Shown in pieces: positions 10,566 to 24,100 of a stretch of 64,000 bases of DNA. Position 1 is the stretch's first letter. Each line of letters begins with the position of its first letter. The position numbers were made by a program, and so were the translations under genes. This DNA comes from Chaetoderma sp. LZ-2023a (taxonomy: Eukaryota > Mollusca > Caudofoveata > Chaetodermatida > Chaetodermatidae), in NCBI GenBank assembly GCA_034401795.1, contig CM067370.1, forward strand, positions 57,953,295 through 58,017,294, in the 5' to 3' direction. The notes under the pieces are model-generated. The model was not told the origin of the DNA, ran no database searches, and was given only the letters and a program-made list of their open reading frames with translations.

Positions 10566-11575
10566 AAATGTTAGGAAAAAAGTCTATGCCCAGAGTGAGT
10601 CGGAGTTCTCGGAAGAAGAGCTTCTCACTTTGCCCTCTTGGTCCCTTTCCCACCCCAATTAATGGTGGACAGAATTAAAAGGTCATAGTTGGTGGAGTTT
10701 CTGGAGCACCGGATCGGGTAATATGTCTATGCTAAAGATGCAGGTATTCTAGTGTTATGATAATTAGGCACTTCAAACTATTTAAAATTTTTTACGAATT
10801 CTTCTGCCAATTCATCACTGTTTATCTGATGGTTTGCATAGCTTATATCACTATCCATTCCAGTCTTTATGCTCGTGGATTTAGAATACAATTCGTCCTT
10901 ACACCTGGATGTTGTTTCTAGTCAGATTGTAATCTTATTTTTGAAGATATGACATCATAATCAGCCTTGCACTTGTTATTAACAACATGTTTTGTCCATG
11001 CTGATTCATCACTTTTTGTAGTGATCTTTATGGCCAATAGCGCGCCCTCCTTTTATTTTGGTTTGAGTTTACTAATTCATTAACTAAAATACCCATTGTC
11101 TTTGTCTTGTGGCCTTTCAGAAGTCTTGTTCAGAAGTTCATCTTGTGGTCGGTCCTTGAAGCCCGTTTCAGCTCGCACCTATGTTTTAAATGTTAAATGT
11201 AGTACTCGTGGGCCACTGTTAAATATGACTGACTTCTTATTGTTACAGGCCAAAGATAAGGCGAGTGACGAGGAGAAATGATCCAAAAAAGATCGTCAGA
11301 GTGTGAGTTCGAAGAGTAAGAGGAAGGCTTCCACATCTATGGATATGGAAGCCTTCCGTCTTGAAATGATGCGAGAGATGAAGACAATAAAAGATTTGGT
11401 ACCAGAGTTGTTTCGCAGCATGCTCCCTGGGCCAAGTTCTTTATTGTCTCCTTCATCTGCTCCAGAACAGAAAATCCCCACTTCTTGAATCTGGTTACCC
11501 GAGTACCCGGATAAGATTAAAAAGTTAACGGCTAACAGAGCGACTCCTACCATGGCTACAGTCATTACGGCACGG
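10566..11575 (+). mobile_element. gag-like retroelement fossil (two coding-like pieces)
   Basis: Two plus-strand coding-like stretches, about 10566-10720 and 11240-11575, are rich in charged residues; the second has SKSKRKASTS and FRLEMMREMK. They are separated by DNA bounded by 'cgg|gtaata' and 'ttgttacag|gcc', which look like a donor and an acceptor. A gag-like first ORF of a DIRS-type element, possibly with an intron, would fit, but I recognise no diagnostic motif. It is broken, with few breaks. The 10720-11230 interval shows nothing else. Confidence 0.3.
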
Positions 11576-11939
11576 ATGTATAAATCCTAGATTGATACAA
11601 CCTGCTCCTGTAACAATTTCCCTTTTCCCTCCATGATGCCACGAATGTAACGTCCAACAGAACTCACAAAACAAAATTAATCAAAATTTTCAGAGCTCAA
11701 AAACGTGACTGCTTTGTAGAGCAAAATAGACGAATCTGATTGTTCTCTGGAATTCACTCGGTACCTGGAAGCTTATGGTAATTCTCAGACGTAGTATGGG
11801 CAAGACCATGGAGAGTGCAGAGTTTTAATTGTTTAACTTGAGCTGGACAAGATAATAGACATTATCATAATAGTACATTTGGTAAGTATTATTCAATGTA
11901 GAAAGTCAGGACAACTACACATCCTCGTCGTATGATGGA

Positions 11940-12012
11940 GTTTGCATCATAGCCAATTAGACAAAAACTCATTATCATCATCATTATTATTATTATTATT
12001 ATTGTTATTAAT

Positions 12013-12043
<31 letters not shown>

Positions 12044-12062
12044 TATTATTATTATTATTAAA
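11940..12062. repeat. ATT/ATC trinucleotide microsatellite
   Basis: About 90 bp of nearly pure 'att' repeats, with a few 'atc' and a short interruption, lies within 11970-12060. It is immediately downstream of exon 7's donor on the gene strand. The preceding 11590-11940 shows nothing recognisable. Confidence 0.9.
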
Positions 12063-12074
12063 CAAATGGCTTAC

Positions 12075-12177
12075 CTTTGCATAGAGAGCATCAATATCTG
12101 TCTCAGTTGCAACACCATTGCTGGCTGGATCAACCTGCATACAGTTTGTTTCATCAGGCGATACAATAGGCACAGAA
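12075..12177 (-). CDS. UBASH3: UBASH3 exon 7 (linker after SH3)
   Basis: 103 nt, bounded by the acceptor 'tatatcttag' and the donor 'AAG|gtaagcc'. It supplies the last base of split codon 317 and residues 318-351 ([12 protein letters not shown] ... IDALYAK). This is the low-complexity acidic linker expected between the SH3 and phosphatase domains. Conservation here is weak, so support comes mainly from splice sites, open frame and exact phase with exon 6. It ends in phase 0; the next exon is not in the window as far as I can see. Confidence 0.75.
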
Positions 12178-15100
12178 CTAAGATATAGAAGTACAAAAAA
12201 GCATGTCATGAGTGACCACCTTACAAAACACAGATAATTAGTCATGATAAGCATATGGTTGTTTAACACAACTGACTTGGCTCGCAGCCAAGGGATTGTG
12301 GTCCTTAAAGATAGGCAGTTTTTCAACCAGCGCCCTTAAGGAAACACAGGTGCAGGTCTGGCTGTGTATCAATCATTCCTGTATAATGTCATCTCCAGTA
12401 TAATATAATCAGTATCTATCATCCAAGTAATGAAGTGTGTATGATTACTGTATTCTGAGGCTGTAGTAGTAGAAACATCATACAGCTGCAATCAGTCCTT
12501 CTTCGCTTTTGCCGACTGTGTCTTGTCCTCAGCCAAAATCTTTAGCTTCCTCAGATCCATTCTTGATCTGAGTGTACCGAGCCCTGCTTTCTTGAGGTAA
12601 CCTCACAGCATGCTTAACATATTTATGCAATGACGTCCTCTCCTGGCTTTATATTTGCTATCTCCCAGTAGGGCGAATGGACACTGGGGTGTTTGGTCTT
12701 GTGGAAGTGGAATTTTCCCTCACAGATTTCAATGCAGGAGCAATGTAGCATGTGAAAAGCACAGGGGATAGTCCATCTCCCTGTGGGGAGCCGAATGATG
12801 TCTCAAACTCGGACTTCACTGTCTTGACCTGTACTCTTAAGCTTAGTGTCTGAAAGCAGTAGTCTTACTAGTCGCAGCTCATCTTCATTGAAACTGGCCT
12901 GATGTAGTACATCTAGGATCTTTGAGCGTTTAATTGTGTCGAAGACTCGTGACGTGACTGCCCATGTTGTGGAAATCCCAGTGCTTGGACATGAATACTG
13001 ACACCAGAATAAGTTGAGCCCTTACCATGTCTGCGCAGCTGCACCCACGTTTAAAGCCACTTTTACATGATTTTGTTTGCGCTGATGTCCGACTACTCAT
13101 TTATGCCATTAGAAAGTCTACCAAATATTTAGCAGGTGTTAGATTATCACAGCCTTGCATGCAAGTCTGTCTGTACTATATAAGGGAGCAAAGAAAGCGT
13201 GTTACTGATCAGATTTTGTTGAATTTAAAAGAACAATGCCTGTAAGCTAAGCAATACATAGACCTGGTACATTTTGATTCATTGTCGAATACAGATGACA
13301 GATGAGAAATATAGAACACAAAATTAGTTATCAAAATTGATTTTATCAGAACAGTTTTTCATCATATTAATATAGAATACTGCCAACGACAACAGATATC
13401 TCATTGAATAAAATGGAGTGTTGCAATAGAGATTCTTCAACATGGGAAATCTCCTCATTTAAATGAGCTTTGTGAAATCTTCGTTGAAAAGTGGTATTGG
13501 CGCAAGATGAAGGCTTGAAGCAATATCATTTCAAAATAAATACCTATTGTTAAATTTACATGAATAAAAGTTTGATAACCGAGCCAGTCAGTCCAGTGAC
13601 GGATTATATGGGGTGGTCATCTCTTGGCCTGCAAATGAACATATGTCGAGACCACAGCATTTGCCATCATGGTAGGCTTGGCCTTCAGAGTGTTAAGCTG
13701 ATACAGGAGTGGTTAATCCTGTAGCCTTGGCCCACTACACACGTTATCTAAGGAAAACTTTGTACGCACAAGCATGGGTGAAATCCAACCTCCTAAATCT
13801 GCCGTATCTTTTTACACTACACTCTCTTTTGTAACTCCAATTCTGCTCTATCTACATTCTAAAAATACCTATACCAATCTCATCAGTATTTATACTATTA
13901 CCATTGTTATTACTATTATGTACAAAGTTATTTATTCTATTATGTAAACCGCCTCTTGATTTGTAACAAGAGGTCCAAGGGGCCTGTGTCGCTCACCTGG
14001 AGCACTATGCATTTTTGTAAAAATTGTTGGTGGTGGTTTAGTAGTCTTTTAAATGAGTTTGTGGACATTTTAACAAGTCCAATATGGCCGCCAAACATAC
14101 TGCATTTTGAGTGGTCCATTGTGGCTATGTTTCTAATGCAGCTCCATCCGTTGAACAAGCTTTAATGACACTCAGTGCCTAATCGTATCTCCCAAATTTC
14201 GGCCCGATCCGCTCAGTGGTTCTGGAGTTGTTTTAACAAAAAACAGGTTATCCAAGATGGCCACCAAACCATTTGACCAATCAAATTCACTTGAACAAAC
14301 TTGGTGCAGCTCTTGCCCTAGATGATATTTCATGATTTTTTAAATGATCCCCCAAGCTGTTCTGGAGAAGACATTTCTAAAGATCGACCAAAATCTAAGA
14401 TGGCCGCCAACCAAATTGGCCGATCGGCTTTGTTTGAACAAACATGGACCTCTATGTCCCAAGAATGCTTCCTGCGAAATATACTTGAAATCGGTCCAGT
14501 GGTTCTGTAGATGACATTTTAAATTTCCCATTGCTTTAGCATGGGAGTTTTTGGCATGAAATAGATCCAAGATGGCTGCCAAACCATTTAACCGACAGTT
14601 TCGAAAAAGCCAAATTTGAGCTCAGAATAGCCAAAAACATATATAAAACAATCAGAACAGCCAAAAACATATATAAAACAAATTTCAGCCTCAAGATCAA
14701 TCAAAGAAAAAAAACCCCAACATGGCTGCCAAGCATGCAACATTTTGATTGGTCATGGAGGCCATGTTTTTTTTACGGATCAAGTTCCCTTGAACAAATT
14801 TTAATTACCCTTAGTCCCTAATCATATCTCTGAAATTTGGGCGCGATCCCTTTAGCGGTTCTGAAGAAGTCGTGTTCGAAAACTAGCTCATCCAAGATGG
14901 TCGCCGAGCCATTTGGTCAATCAAGTCCTCTTAAACAAACTTGGCGTGTCTCTTGCCCGAGATGATGTTTCATGAGTTTTGAATTGATTCCCCAAGCGGT
15001 TTCGGAGGAGATTTTTAAAAACGTTTCCTAAAATCGGCCAAAATCCAAGATGCCCGCCTGCCAAATTGGCCGATCGGGTTCATATGAACAAACTTGGAAC

Positions 15101-18100
15101 CCCATACCGTAAGGGTGCTTCCTGCCAAATACAATTTAAATCGGCCTAGTAGTTCTCGAGAAGACATTTTAAATTTCCCATTGCTTTAGTATGGGAGCCT
15201 TTGACAAGAAAATAATCCAAGATGGCCGCCAAACCGTTTATCCGACAGTTTCGAAAACGGTAAATTTGAGCTCAGATTACTCAAAAACATATATAAAAAT
15301 ATAGCTAAAAATGAACTGTATTTGTTTGCAAAGTGGAAGACACTTTGTTTAAACCAAACGTAAATTAGTTACAAGAAATCAGCATTATGTTGTTTCTCAC
15401 AGTTACCTATGCAGGGTCCAAGCCCATGTTTCAGCCGTTCTCTCTGTGAATGTCCCCGGATAAAGGCCTTCACATCCCGTTAGCCATGACATACCACTGT
15501 ACCAGGTATCTTTACTCGCTGTAATGGAGGTTAGATCAGTGAAAACAAAATCACCTTCAATTAAGTCAAGCTCATCATCCTCTGCTGCTTCATACGATTG
15601 TACAACTTTGCGCACCTGGAAAGAAAATGTAGCAGATATCAATAGAAAAAGCTACTAGGAAACACTATATCATAATACCTGTTTTAAAGACACACAAACA
15701 AGGTGGTTAGTAACGCCCGGTGGTTCTACATGGCATGTGTTTGTTGAAGTATGTGTTCTAAACAGTCATGACGTTGTAACTCCAAATTACAGGTAGCCTC
15801 TCAAAACAGGTTTACCTGTAGCTTTACGTTTTGTAGAAATCAGAAGCCAAGATCATGCAGGTATTTAAGTTAACCTGTTAATGGTTAAGCTGGCTCAACC
15901 AGGAATTGTCAATGATATCCATTGAACCATGAAAGGTAAGCCACTCTGACATACTTCTGATACACTTGAAAGTGTAACAATCAAATACCACAAAGAACAT
16001 TTCAAGGCAGCCATAAAAGACAGCTGTTCAACTACGGGAATACAATTAATGAATTATTCACACACCATGACACTACTCATCCACTCCAGTTTTAGAAGCA
16101 GGATTCAAACCAGAGACCCTTGGCGCAAGCGTTGACCTCATTACATCCAAGTCACAGAAGTCTGATGTTGTGTACAGGGCTGATAGACTCTTAATTAGAG
16201 TCTTTGAACCAACACTGACTACATCTAAAGCATCAAACACAGAACACATGTCAAGAAATTTGGGAAAACCCTTGCAATAAAATTAATATAAAAATATTCA
16301 AAAGGAAGCATTTGATATTGCCAGACCATATTCTCATAGCTGGTCGATGCAGTTGATAGCATTATACACTGTCAGTTTGGTGTAGACAAAGTGCCTCTAA
16401 CCATCTTAAATTTTTCACAATTGAAATGCAAGCATTGCGAAGTCACGGTAATTACACAGAAACTGATTTGGACTGGAAGTCCTCACTGGTTTAGTCATAG
16501 TTAACAAAAGTTCTGTGTTTTTTCAATACAATACAGCATTTGTAAGTCATTTATAACCCTCGACCTCAGTAATCTATGATAAGGATGTTGTTTTGATGAA
16601 ATTAAATGACACCGCTTTGACTTCTGTGTGTCACCATTCAAATTCACCATAACAGCATTCTTATTGCAGATTGCCTTACTCTCAGTTGGTAACTGTTTCA
16701 TGACACATTTAAATATGAATTAATTTTCTATTGTATAAATATACAATTGTTCACCTCTGAGGTGCTGATTCTGTTGTGGCGTGAATACAGCCGCATGTCC
16801 CACCTGCCCTTGGCAGTTGGATCAATATCTCGTGCCCATTTAAGTAGCTGCTCATGTTGTTCAGGAGGGTACTGGTAAGCTAGCGTAACATGTAACTGCT
16901 TCTTGTGAGATTCCATCTGAATACCTGCAATACAGACAGCATCTTATTACAAATTAGTCAATTAACCCATTAACACTCAAATTTATTTAAGAAAATATCC
17001 ATCTGCAGAACAAGTTAAGACAAGACTATCTTTGAGAATGTACCACTGAAATGACTGGCTCGATAACTGAGCCAGTCATTCCAGTGATAAATTCTCAAAA
17101 ATAGTTTTCTCTTGGAGAAGCCGTTTTTGGCTAAAAGGTTAATGAAGATTAAGATTGAGGAATTATTAGATTGAATATCTTAGTTCTATTTCATGTGTAA
17201 ACATATGAAGAAGACTATTTTCGAAAAATTACCACTGAAATGACTCGAGCCAATTATTCCAGTGATAAGTTTTCAAAAATAGTCTTCTCTTGGAGAAGCC
17301 GTCTTTGGACAGCACGAATAAAATTGAGGCATTATCAGATTGAATACCTGAGTCCTATTTCATGTGTAAACGCATACTCATTTAGCCCTTTCCATAGAAA
17401 CATCACTCACTCATATAACTTATAACTACATAGGGAAGATATATACACCTGTGCAAAAGTTAAGCACCAGCAAAAACAATAGACCGTAGAAACATGATGG
17501 TACAACTAGGCTGCCATACTTTTTGTCCCCGCGTTAGCTGACAATTCCAAGTACGAAATGCACATGCATGCATGACTTCACGCCGCTTGATGTCCGTGCG
17601 TGGCGGGAAACAGCACACGTGTTCAGTTATGTAAAAGTCCAGTTTGAGGTGTAGAACATTACATACAGATTTAGCCGACAAGATTAGGAATTTTGTGTTC
17701 ATGACCGTGGTTTATTTGTACAGAGAGAATTAGCTCTTGATTGTGAACCGCTATGGCAAGACAAAGGTTAAGTGATCGTGTGAAATGGCAAATCATAGGC
17801 ATGCATACCACTGGTATGTCATGCAGAGAGATTGGCAGACAGCTGAACATTAACCATACTGTAATCAGTCGTTTGATTGCAAAACATGGGCAAACTAACG
17901 AGGTGAAGGACAGGCCTAGATCTGGAAGACCGAAGAAGACTACTGCCCGTGATGATCGAGCCCTAGTACGCCTTGTTAGGAGATCTCCATTCACCAACAG
18001 CAGAGTGCTCAGCCAGCAATGGGAAACGCGCAATAGAGTGTCAATGTCTACCGTCAAAAGGAGACTGTATGCTGCTGGCATGAAAGCTAGGAGACCTGTC

Positions 18101-21100
18101 AGACGTCCTCTCCTCACTGCACACCACAAAGAGGAGCGTCTGAGGTGGTGCAATGAAAGAAGACACTGGAACATGAGATCCTGGAGACGGGTACACTGGT
18201 CCGATGAAAGTCGGTTCCTGCTTCATGCCACAGATGGTCGAACTCGTGTATGGAGGTCCAGACGCACGGCGTACGACCAACGTAACATCATGGAAGAAGT
18301 TCCATTTGGTGGAGGTTCCGTTATGATATGGGGGTGCATCTCATTTGATTGTAAGCTGGATCTGTTGACTGTACCTGGAACACTAAATGGACAAAGATAT
18401 CAAGATTCCATACTGGATAGAGTTGTGGTCCCTCATTTTGTAAATCATGCACCTGGAACCCACCCTATATTCATGGATGACAACGCCCGACCACATCGTG
18501 CTAGAGCTGTGCATGAATACCTCCGCCAGAATGCCATCGAAACCCTACCATGGCCAGCAAGGAGCCCTGACATGAACCCTATTGAGCATATCTGGGACAT
18601 TCTGGGAAACATGGTGAGGAGGGATCCTCCTGTGCAGAACCTACAGGAATTAACAGACGCACTCCATCTTGAATGGCAACGAATACCACAATGGCGTATC
18701 AGTCGGTTGGTGACCAGCATGAGACGTCGTGTCCAGGCCGTCATCCAGGCACAAGGTGGATATACCCGGTATTAATAATGACAGTCTCAAACTCGTGCAC
18801 AGATGTTAAACGTTTTCAGACACCATTAATGACAATCTAGCCACGTGTGTCAACTGTAGGGCAATAGTTGTCTGTTGTGTCAACGTAACCATATTCAGGC
18901 CTCGTTTTCAAGTTCAAACAAAAACATACAGTGTTTCCCCACCATCATAATCAGCATTCCTCTAGTTGCATTATTACCTCTTGCACTAAGATGGATGGGT
19001 ACATAAATGTTTATGCTATTGCTTTCTTCATAGCACATGAATATACCCTCGCATGTGCGTAAAAATAGGGTGGTGCTTAACTTTTGCACAGGTGTATATA
19101 ACAAAGGCGTCATGATGTCAGAAACATGCTGTTGAAGGTTGACAATAATTTAACTCAAGACAACAGCTTCCAGTCACAATAATTCAATAGCTTTCCTTTA
19201 TGGGTTTTTTCAGACATTGATAATAGGATTTCTGGAAGACAATAGTATAAATTTAAAATGTAGAAAGCCAGTTCATTATTACATCAATTCATAATGTAGT
19301 GCTGACATTTGCAGTTGTTAATATTAACCCCCGGCCTGTGCTGTAATATATCAAATGGTAACCCAAAATAGGTTGCCTTATATGTTTTAAGGAGACATAT
19401 GGTAACCTAAACCGTAGAAAGATCATTGATGTCCATAATAAAATCAACAGATTAAGGTAACCCGTTTCAGGTCTCCTAATAAACGAAATCACGGATTTTT
19501 TTTTCACGAGAGAGTTGATACTTACCTCCCTAATACTCTATGATATTGTCAAATATCGACTTTCACTCAATAAACACTAGGGTTAAAAAGGTTAGGTGCC
19601 CCTACTGGGCAGGTAGTCAGATGACAGTCTGGCGGATGCTAGCCCCAACCTCGCGCATGCGCAGACTAGCACTTCCTCTGACTAATTTATTGGTTGACAC
19701 TATGCAACTTTTAAGAAAGCCTGAAGACCGAGCCTCTGTGGGGCGGAGAAGTCGGGTCCGTATTAGGGAGGTAAGTATCAACTCTCTCGTGAAAAAAGAA
19801 ATCCGTGATTTCATTTATTTCACATTAAGAGTATACTTACCTCCCTAATACTCTATGATATTTACAGAATATGTCAGAGAATTCGGCGGAAAGGAGGCTA
19901 GGTAAAAAAAATCAGCTCTTCCCTATGCGCTTTTCTGCGTTTAAGGCACTTAAACGTCTGAAAATTGTGTGAAAACACAACCAGGAATAGATTTGAACAT
20001 CGGATAACACAACCGATGTCTGAGAGAAGACCATATGTCATATGCCCTCCCACCCACACACCAACCAACCTTATTCTTGGGAGGAAGACAAAATGACCTC
20101 AATGTCCCATACACTCTCTCTGTACAAGTGCCATGTACTATAAGTCATTTAAACGAAAAGGCTTAATTTTCGTATACTCTCAATAATGAACCACATAAAA
20201 CACGTACCATCACCATATTAATAACGAAGGGTCACGTGACAACACCATCAACAATGAACAACACATAAACAAGACTGACCTTGTGGAAATTGGCTGCTGT
20301 CATTATTTTCCGTGAAGGCTGATGCAGTCCTATTAAGTGGTTGTTTCCATTGATTAATTATGAAATACATAAAAAATGAGAGAACCTCATCAAAATATGT
20401 ACACCTAGATTATCTTTTCAAAATCAATAAGGCGAGAGGATTCGAGGTGTCATGGGGGTAATGGTCGGTAAAACTTGACTCACAGTGACACCGGGCTACA
20501 GACATAATGTCATCCACAGGGACCCCATTAAACAGGGCAGTAGAAGCCACTACGCCGCGAACACTGTGAGCCTTAGCTAAGTAAACTTGTTTACCTGTGG
20601 CAGATTTATGACAAAATTGAATGCATTCTACAATCCACCTGGAATTGGTGTCCTTAGTCGCCCTGCCAAGGGGTTCAATATATGACAACCATAACGCTGT
20701 TGGGTACGTCAGCCATTCCCGAGTACGTTGTTTGTACCGGTTTAATGCTCGGACTGGACACCATACTTTTGAATTAGGATCATATCTAGGCAAAGCTGGT
20801 AAAAATATGGGTTGACCTGGATATTTCAGACTGATTTTTAGCCATGAAATTTATCCTAAGTAGAAGCTTACGGCCTTCCCCTGTAACCACAAAATTGTCT
20901 GCCTCGGCTAAGGCATGAATTTCGCTTCTACGCCTAGCCGAGGCCGCTGCAATTAAAAATACAGTTTTAAGTGTCAACATTTTCATAGAAATGGAACTTA
21001 GTGGTTCAAAAGGCGTATCACCTAGTACCTGGAGCACTAGAGATAAACTCCAAGACGGAAACACTGGGGGATTCCTTGGTCTTAGATTGCCAATGCCTTT

Positions 21101-24100
21101 GATTAAAGTATTTAATGTATTTACTTCATCACTTCTCCTATTAGCCAAGCAAAGAATAACTGTCATTAAAGCTGCCTTATAGCCAGCAATAGAGTTAGGC
21201 TTAAGGCTATAGGCATCATACAGGTGACAGAGGAAATCGGCTACTACCTGAATAGCATGGCAGCTTGCTCAGAAAAGCCCTCCTTAATTCTAGATTCCTT
21301 GACAACATCCATGCAGTCAATCTGAACACTGATTGTTGTGAAGGGCCTTGCCCTGGAAGATAATATTGTCTTAGGCAGAGGAACCGGATTGCAGACCAGA
21401 AGGTTCAGCAGATCCGTATATACCATGATCGGCTTGGCCAATTTGGGGTGATCAGCACTTGGCACTCCTGTCTGATTTTCTGAAGAATTTTTGGAATCAG
21501 GATTGCTGGAGGGAATGCGTATGCATACATTCCCACCCAGCTGATAGCTAATGCATCTGTTGCGATAGCACTTGGATCTGGAATCGGAGAGACATACGTC
21601 GTCATCTTCGCATTCTTCTTCGTTGCTAATAAATCTATGTTGGGTTTCCCCCAGTGGTTGAACAGACGATCCGCCACACTTTGATTTAGTTGCCATTCCG
21701 TAGGTAAAACACTCGTCCTTCGGCTCAATGAGTCTGCTAGCAGATTTAACCATCCCGGAATATGAACTGCTTTCAAGGTAATCCTGTGATCCAGGCACCA
21801 GCAAAGCAGCTTCCATGTCATCATACAGAGACTGGGCGACTTCGTTCCGCCCTGGCGGTTTATATAAGGCACTACAGTTGAGTTGTCTGATCGAACTAGA
21901 ACACTCTTGCCCTGAACTTTCTCTATGAAATGTTCCAGGCCCAGGACTACTGCTCGTAATTCCAGTAGATTGATATGTTCTTGTGACTGATCCAGATTCC
22001 AAAGCCCTGATACTGTGGATTCTTCCAAGCCAGCTCCCCACCCCTCCATCGATGCATCTGTATACATCGTTAACTGAGGGTGAGGAGTAGTTAGTATCAC
22101 CCCCACCAGGCGATTCTCTGTCTTCATCCAACGTTCGAGTCCAGTGATCCTGTCCTCTGGGTCCATTGTGTCATGAGAAATAACTGGATAGGTCGCGTGC
22201 GTAAGGCCACCTGAGGAATGACCGGCTCCAGAGAAACCATCAACCCCAGCATTCTCAAGTAAACCCGTGCCAGAACATGACGACTGTTGCACACTGACTG
22301 TATTAATGAGATGAGTACCTGAACCCTCTCCTGAGTAGGCTAAACATATCCTATCTCTAGATCGAAGAACATTCCCAGGTAAACAAACTTCTGGGATGGA
22401 GTCAGCTGATTTTTGAAAGCTGATTATCCAGTCCAAGTATGTGAGAATTTTTCAAAACTATCTCCAGATTAGCTGATAGACTTTCCTGTTTGTGTGCTTT
22501 TAACAGCCAGTCGTCTATGTATATGTGGACTGCTATGCTTCTCCGGTGGAGGTATGCTGTTATAGCAAGAACCACCCTGGTGAAGACCCGAGGAGCCATT
22601 GAGATTTCAAAGGGTAAAACCCTGAATTCCCACTGTCTGCCCTGGAATGCAAACCTCAGGGATGGACGAAAACTCCTCGCTATTGGAATGTGGAAATAAG
22701 CATGCTCCAGATCTATTGATGCCATCCACATTCCCATTTTGAAACTGGGTGTGTCTATGAACTTGTTCAATGGCTTGAGGTTGAGAATTGGTCTCCGCCC
22801 TCCAGTGCTTTTTGTTACTAGGAACACGGTTGAATAGAAGCCCGGGAACTTTTGTGCTGGTTGAATTGCTCCTTTTAGTATGAGGGAATTTATTTCTACC
22901 TCTATACACAACCGTTGATCTGGATCTCTTGGAATTTGAGTCCAGACTGGCACCAGAGACAGCCGCGATGGTGGGCCTGTTATCCAATCGGGATGATACC
23001 CGACTGAAAAGCATCGCAAGACTAAATGGTCCTGAGTTTACGGTTCCCACTCTTGCATGTGGTGGGTCAATCGGCCTCCCACTGGATCACCTAGGGAGAG
23101 GTGGACATAAGAAGCGTTGAGTGGCACTGTCTCCTGGTCCAGCAGCACTGGAGTGGTTCATACTGTGGTAACCGACCCTTCAGGTACGATTACCACGACC
23201 AGATCCTCGCGCGCCATGGGCCGTATCGCGCGCACCTCGCGAAATAGAAGACCCAAACCACACCCTTGATCCTCCACCCCGGGAAAACAAACTAGAGAGC
23301 ATAGCTATTTGCACCACAGTACCTCATCTCACAACCAAAGATGAACACAGTGATGTGAGCAAGAAGGCCCTAACCCTAGCCATGCTGGAAGAAATGTACC
23401 CTCACGAGACATGGATAAGGATTTACACAGATGGATCAGCCAAAGATGCAATTAGGAGCAGAGGTGCCGGACTGCACATACAGTATCCAAACGAACAACA
23501 TGAGTCAGCTGCAATACCGACAGGCAAACACTGCACAAACCACAGAGCTGAAGTCGAAGCACTGGTTCATGCAGCTAATACCATCAGCAGAACAGCAGAC
23601 CCTATTGCACAGATTGTCTTTTTATCTGATGCCAAAGGTAAGCTGCCACAACTTGAAGAAGCACTACAAACCATCGGATAGCATTGCAGTGGATCCCCTC
23701 ACACTGTGGAGTCCAAGGAAATGAGGAAGCAGACAAGATGGCAAAGGTGGGTGCAGAAGAGAATCAGATAGAAAACATGGTTACCCATACAGAGATGAAG
23801 ACTATCATCAAGTCACTCTATAGAACACCTCAATCAGAAGATGCCTACCATCATCTCTCGAGGCCAGAGCAAGTGACCATTTTTCGTCTCAGAACTGGAC
23901 ACAACAGACTAAACCAACACATGTACAGGCGGTTCCACCTTATGACATCGCCCGCTTGTCCTTGTGGAGAAGCAGAACAGACCACAGAGCACATACTTCA
24001 ATGTTGCAGTACGTATCAGCTGCTGAGAGAAGAGATCTGGCCTTTGTCAACCTCTTTTCTTGAAAAGCTGTATGGGCCTGTGGAAGAACTGCAGAAAACC

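Noticed and set aside
1-12074. Histidine-phosphatase exons of UBASH3
   Set aside because: I looked on the minus strand for an RHGE-type motif and adjoining splice sites and found none; the stretch is transposon DNA, so the domain is presumed to lie to the left.
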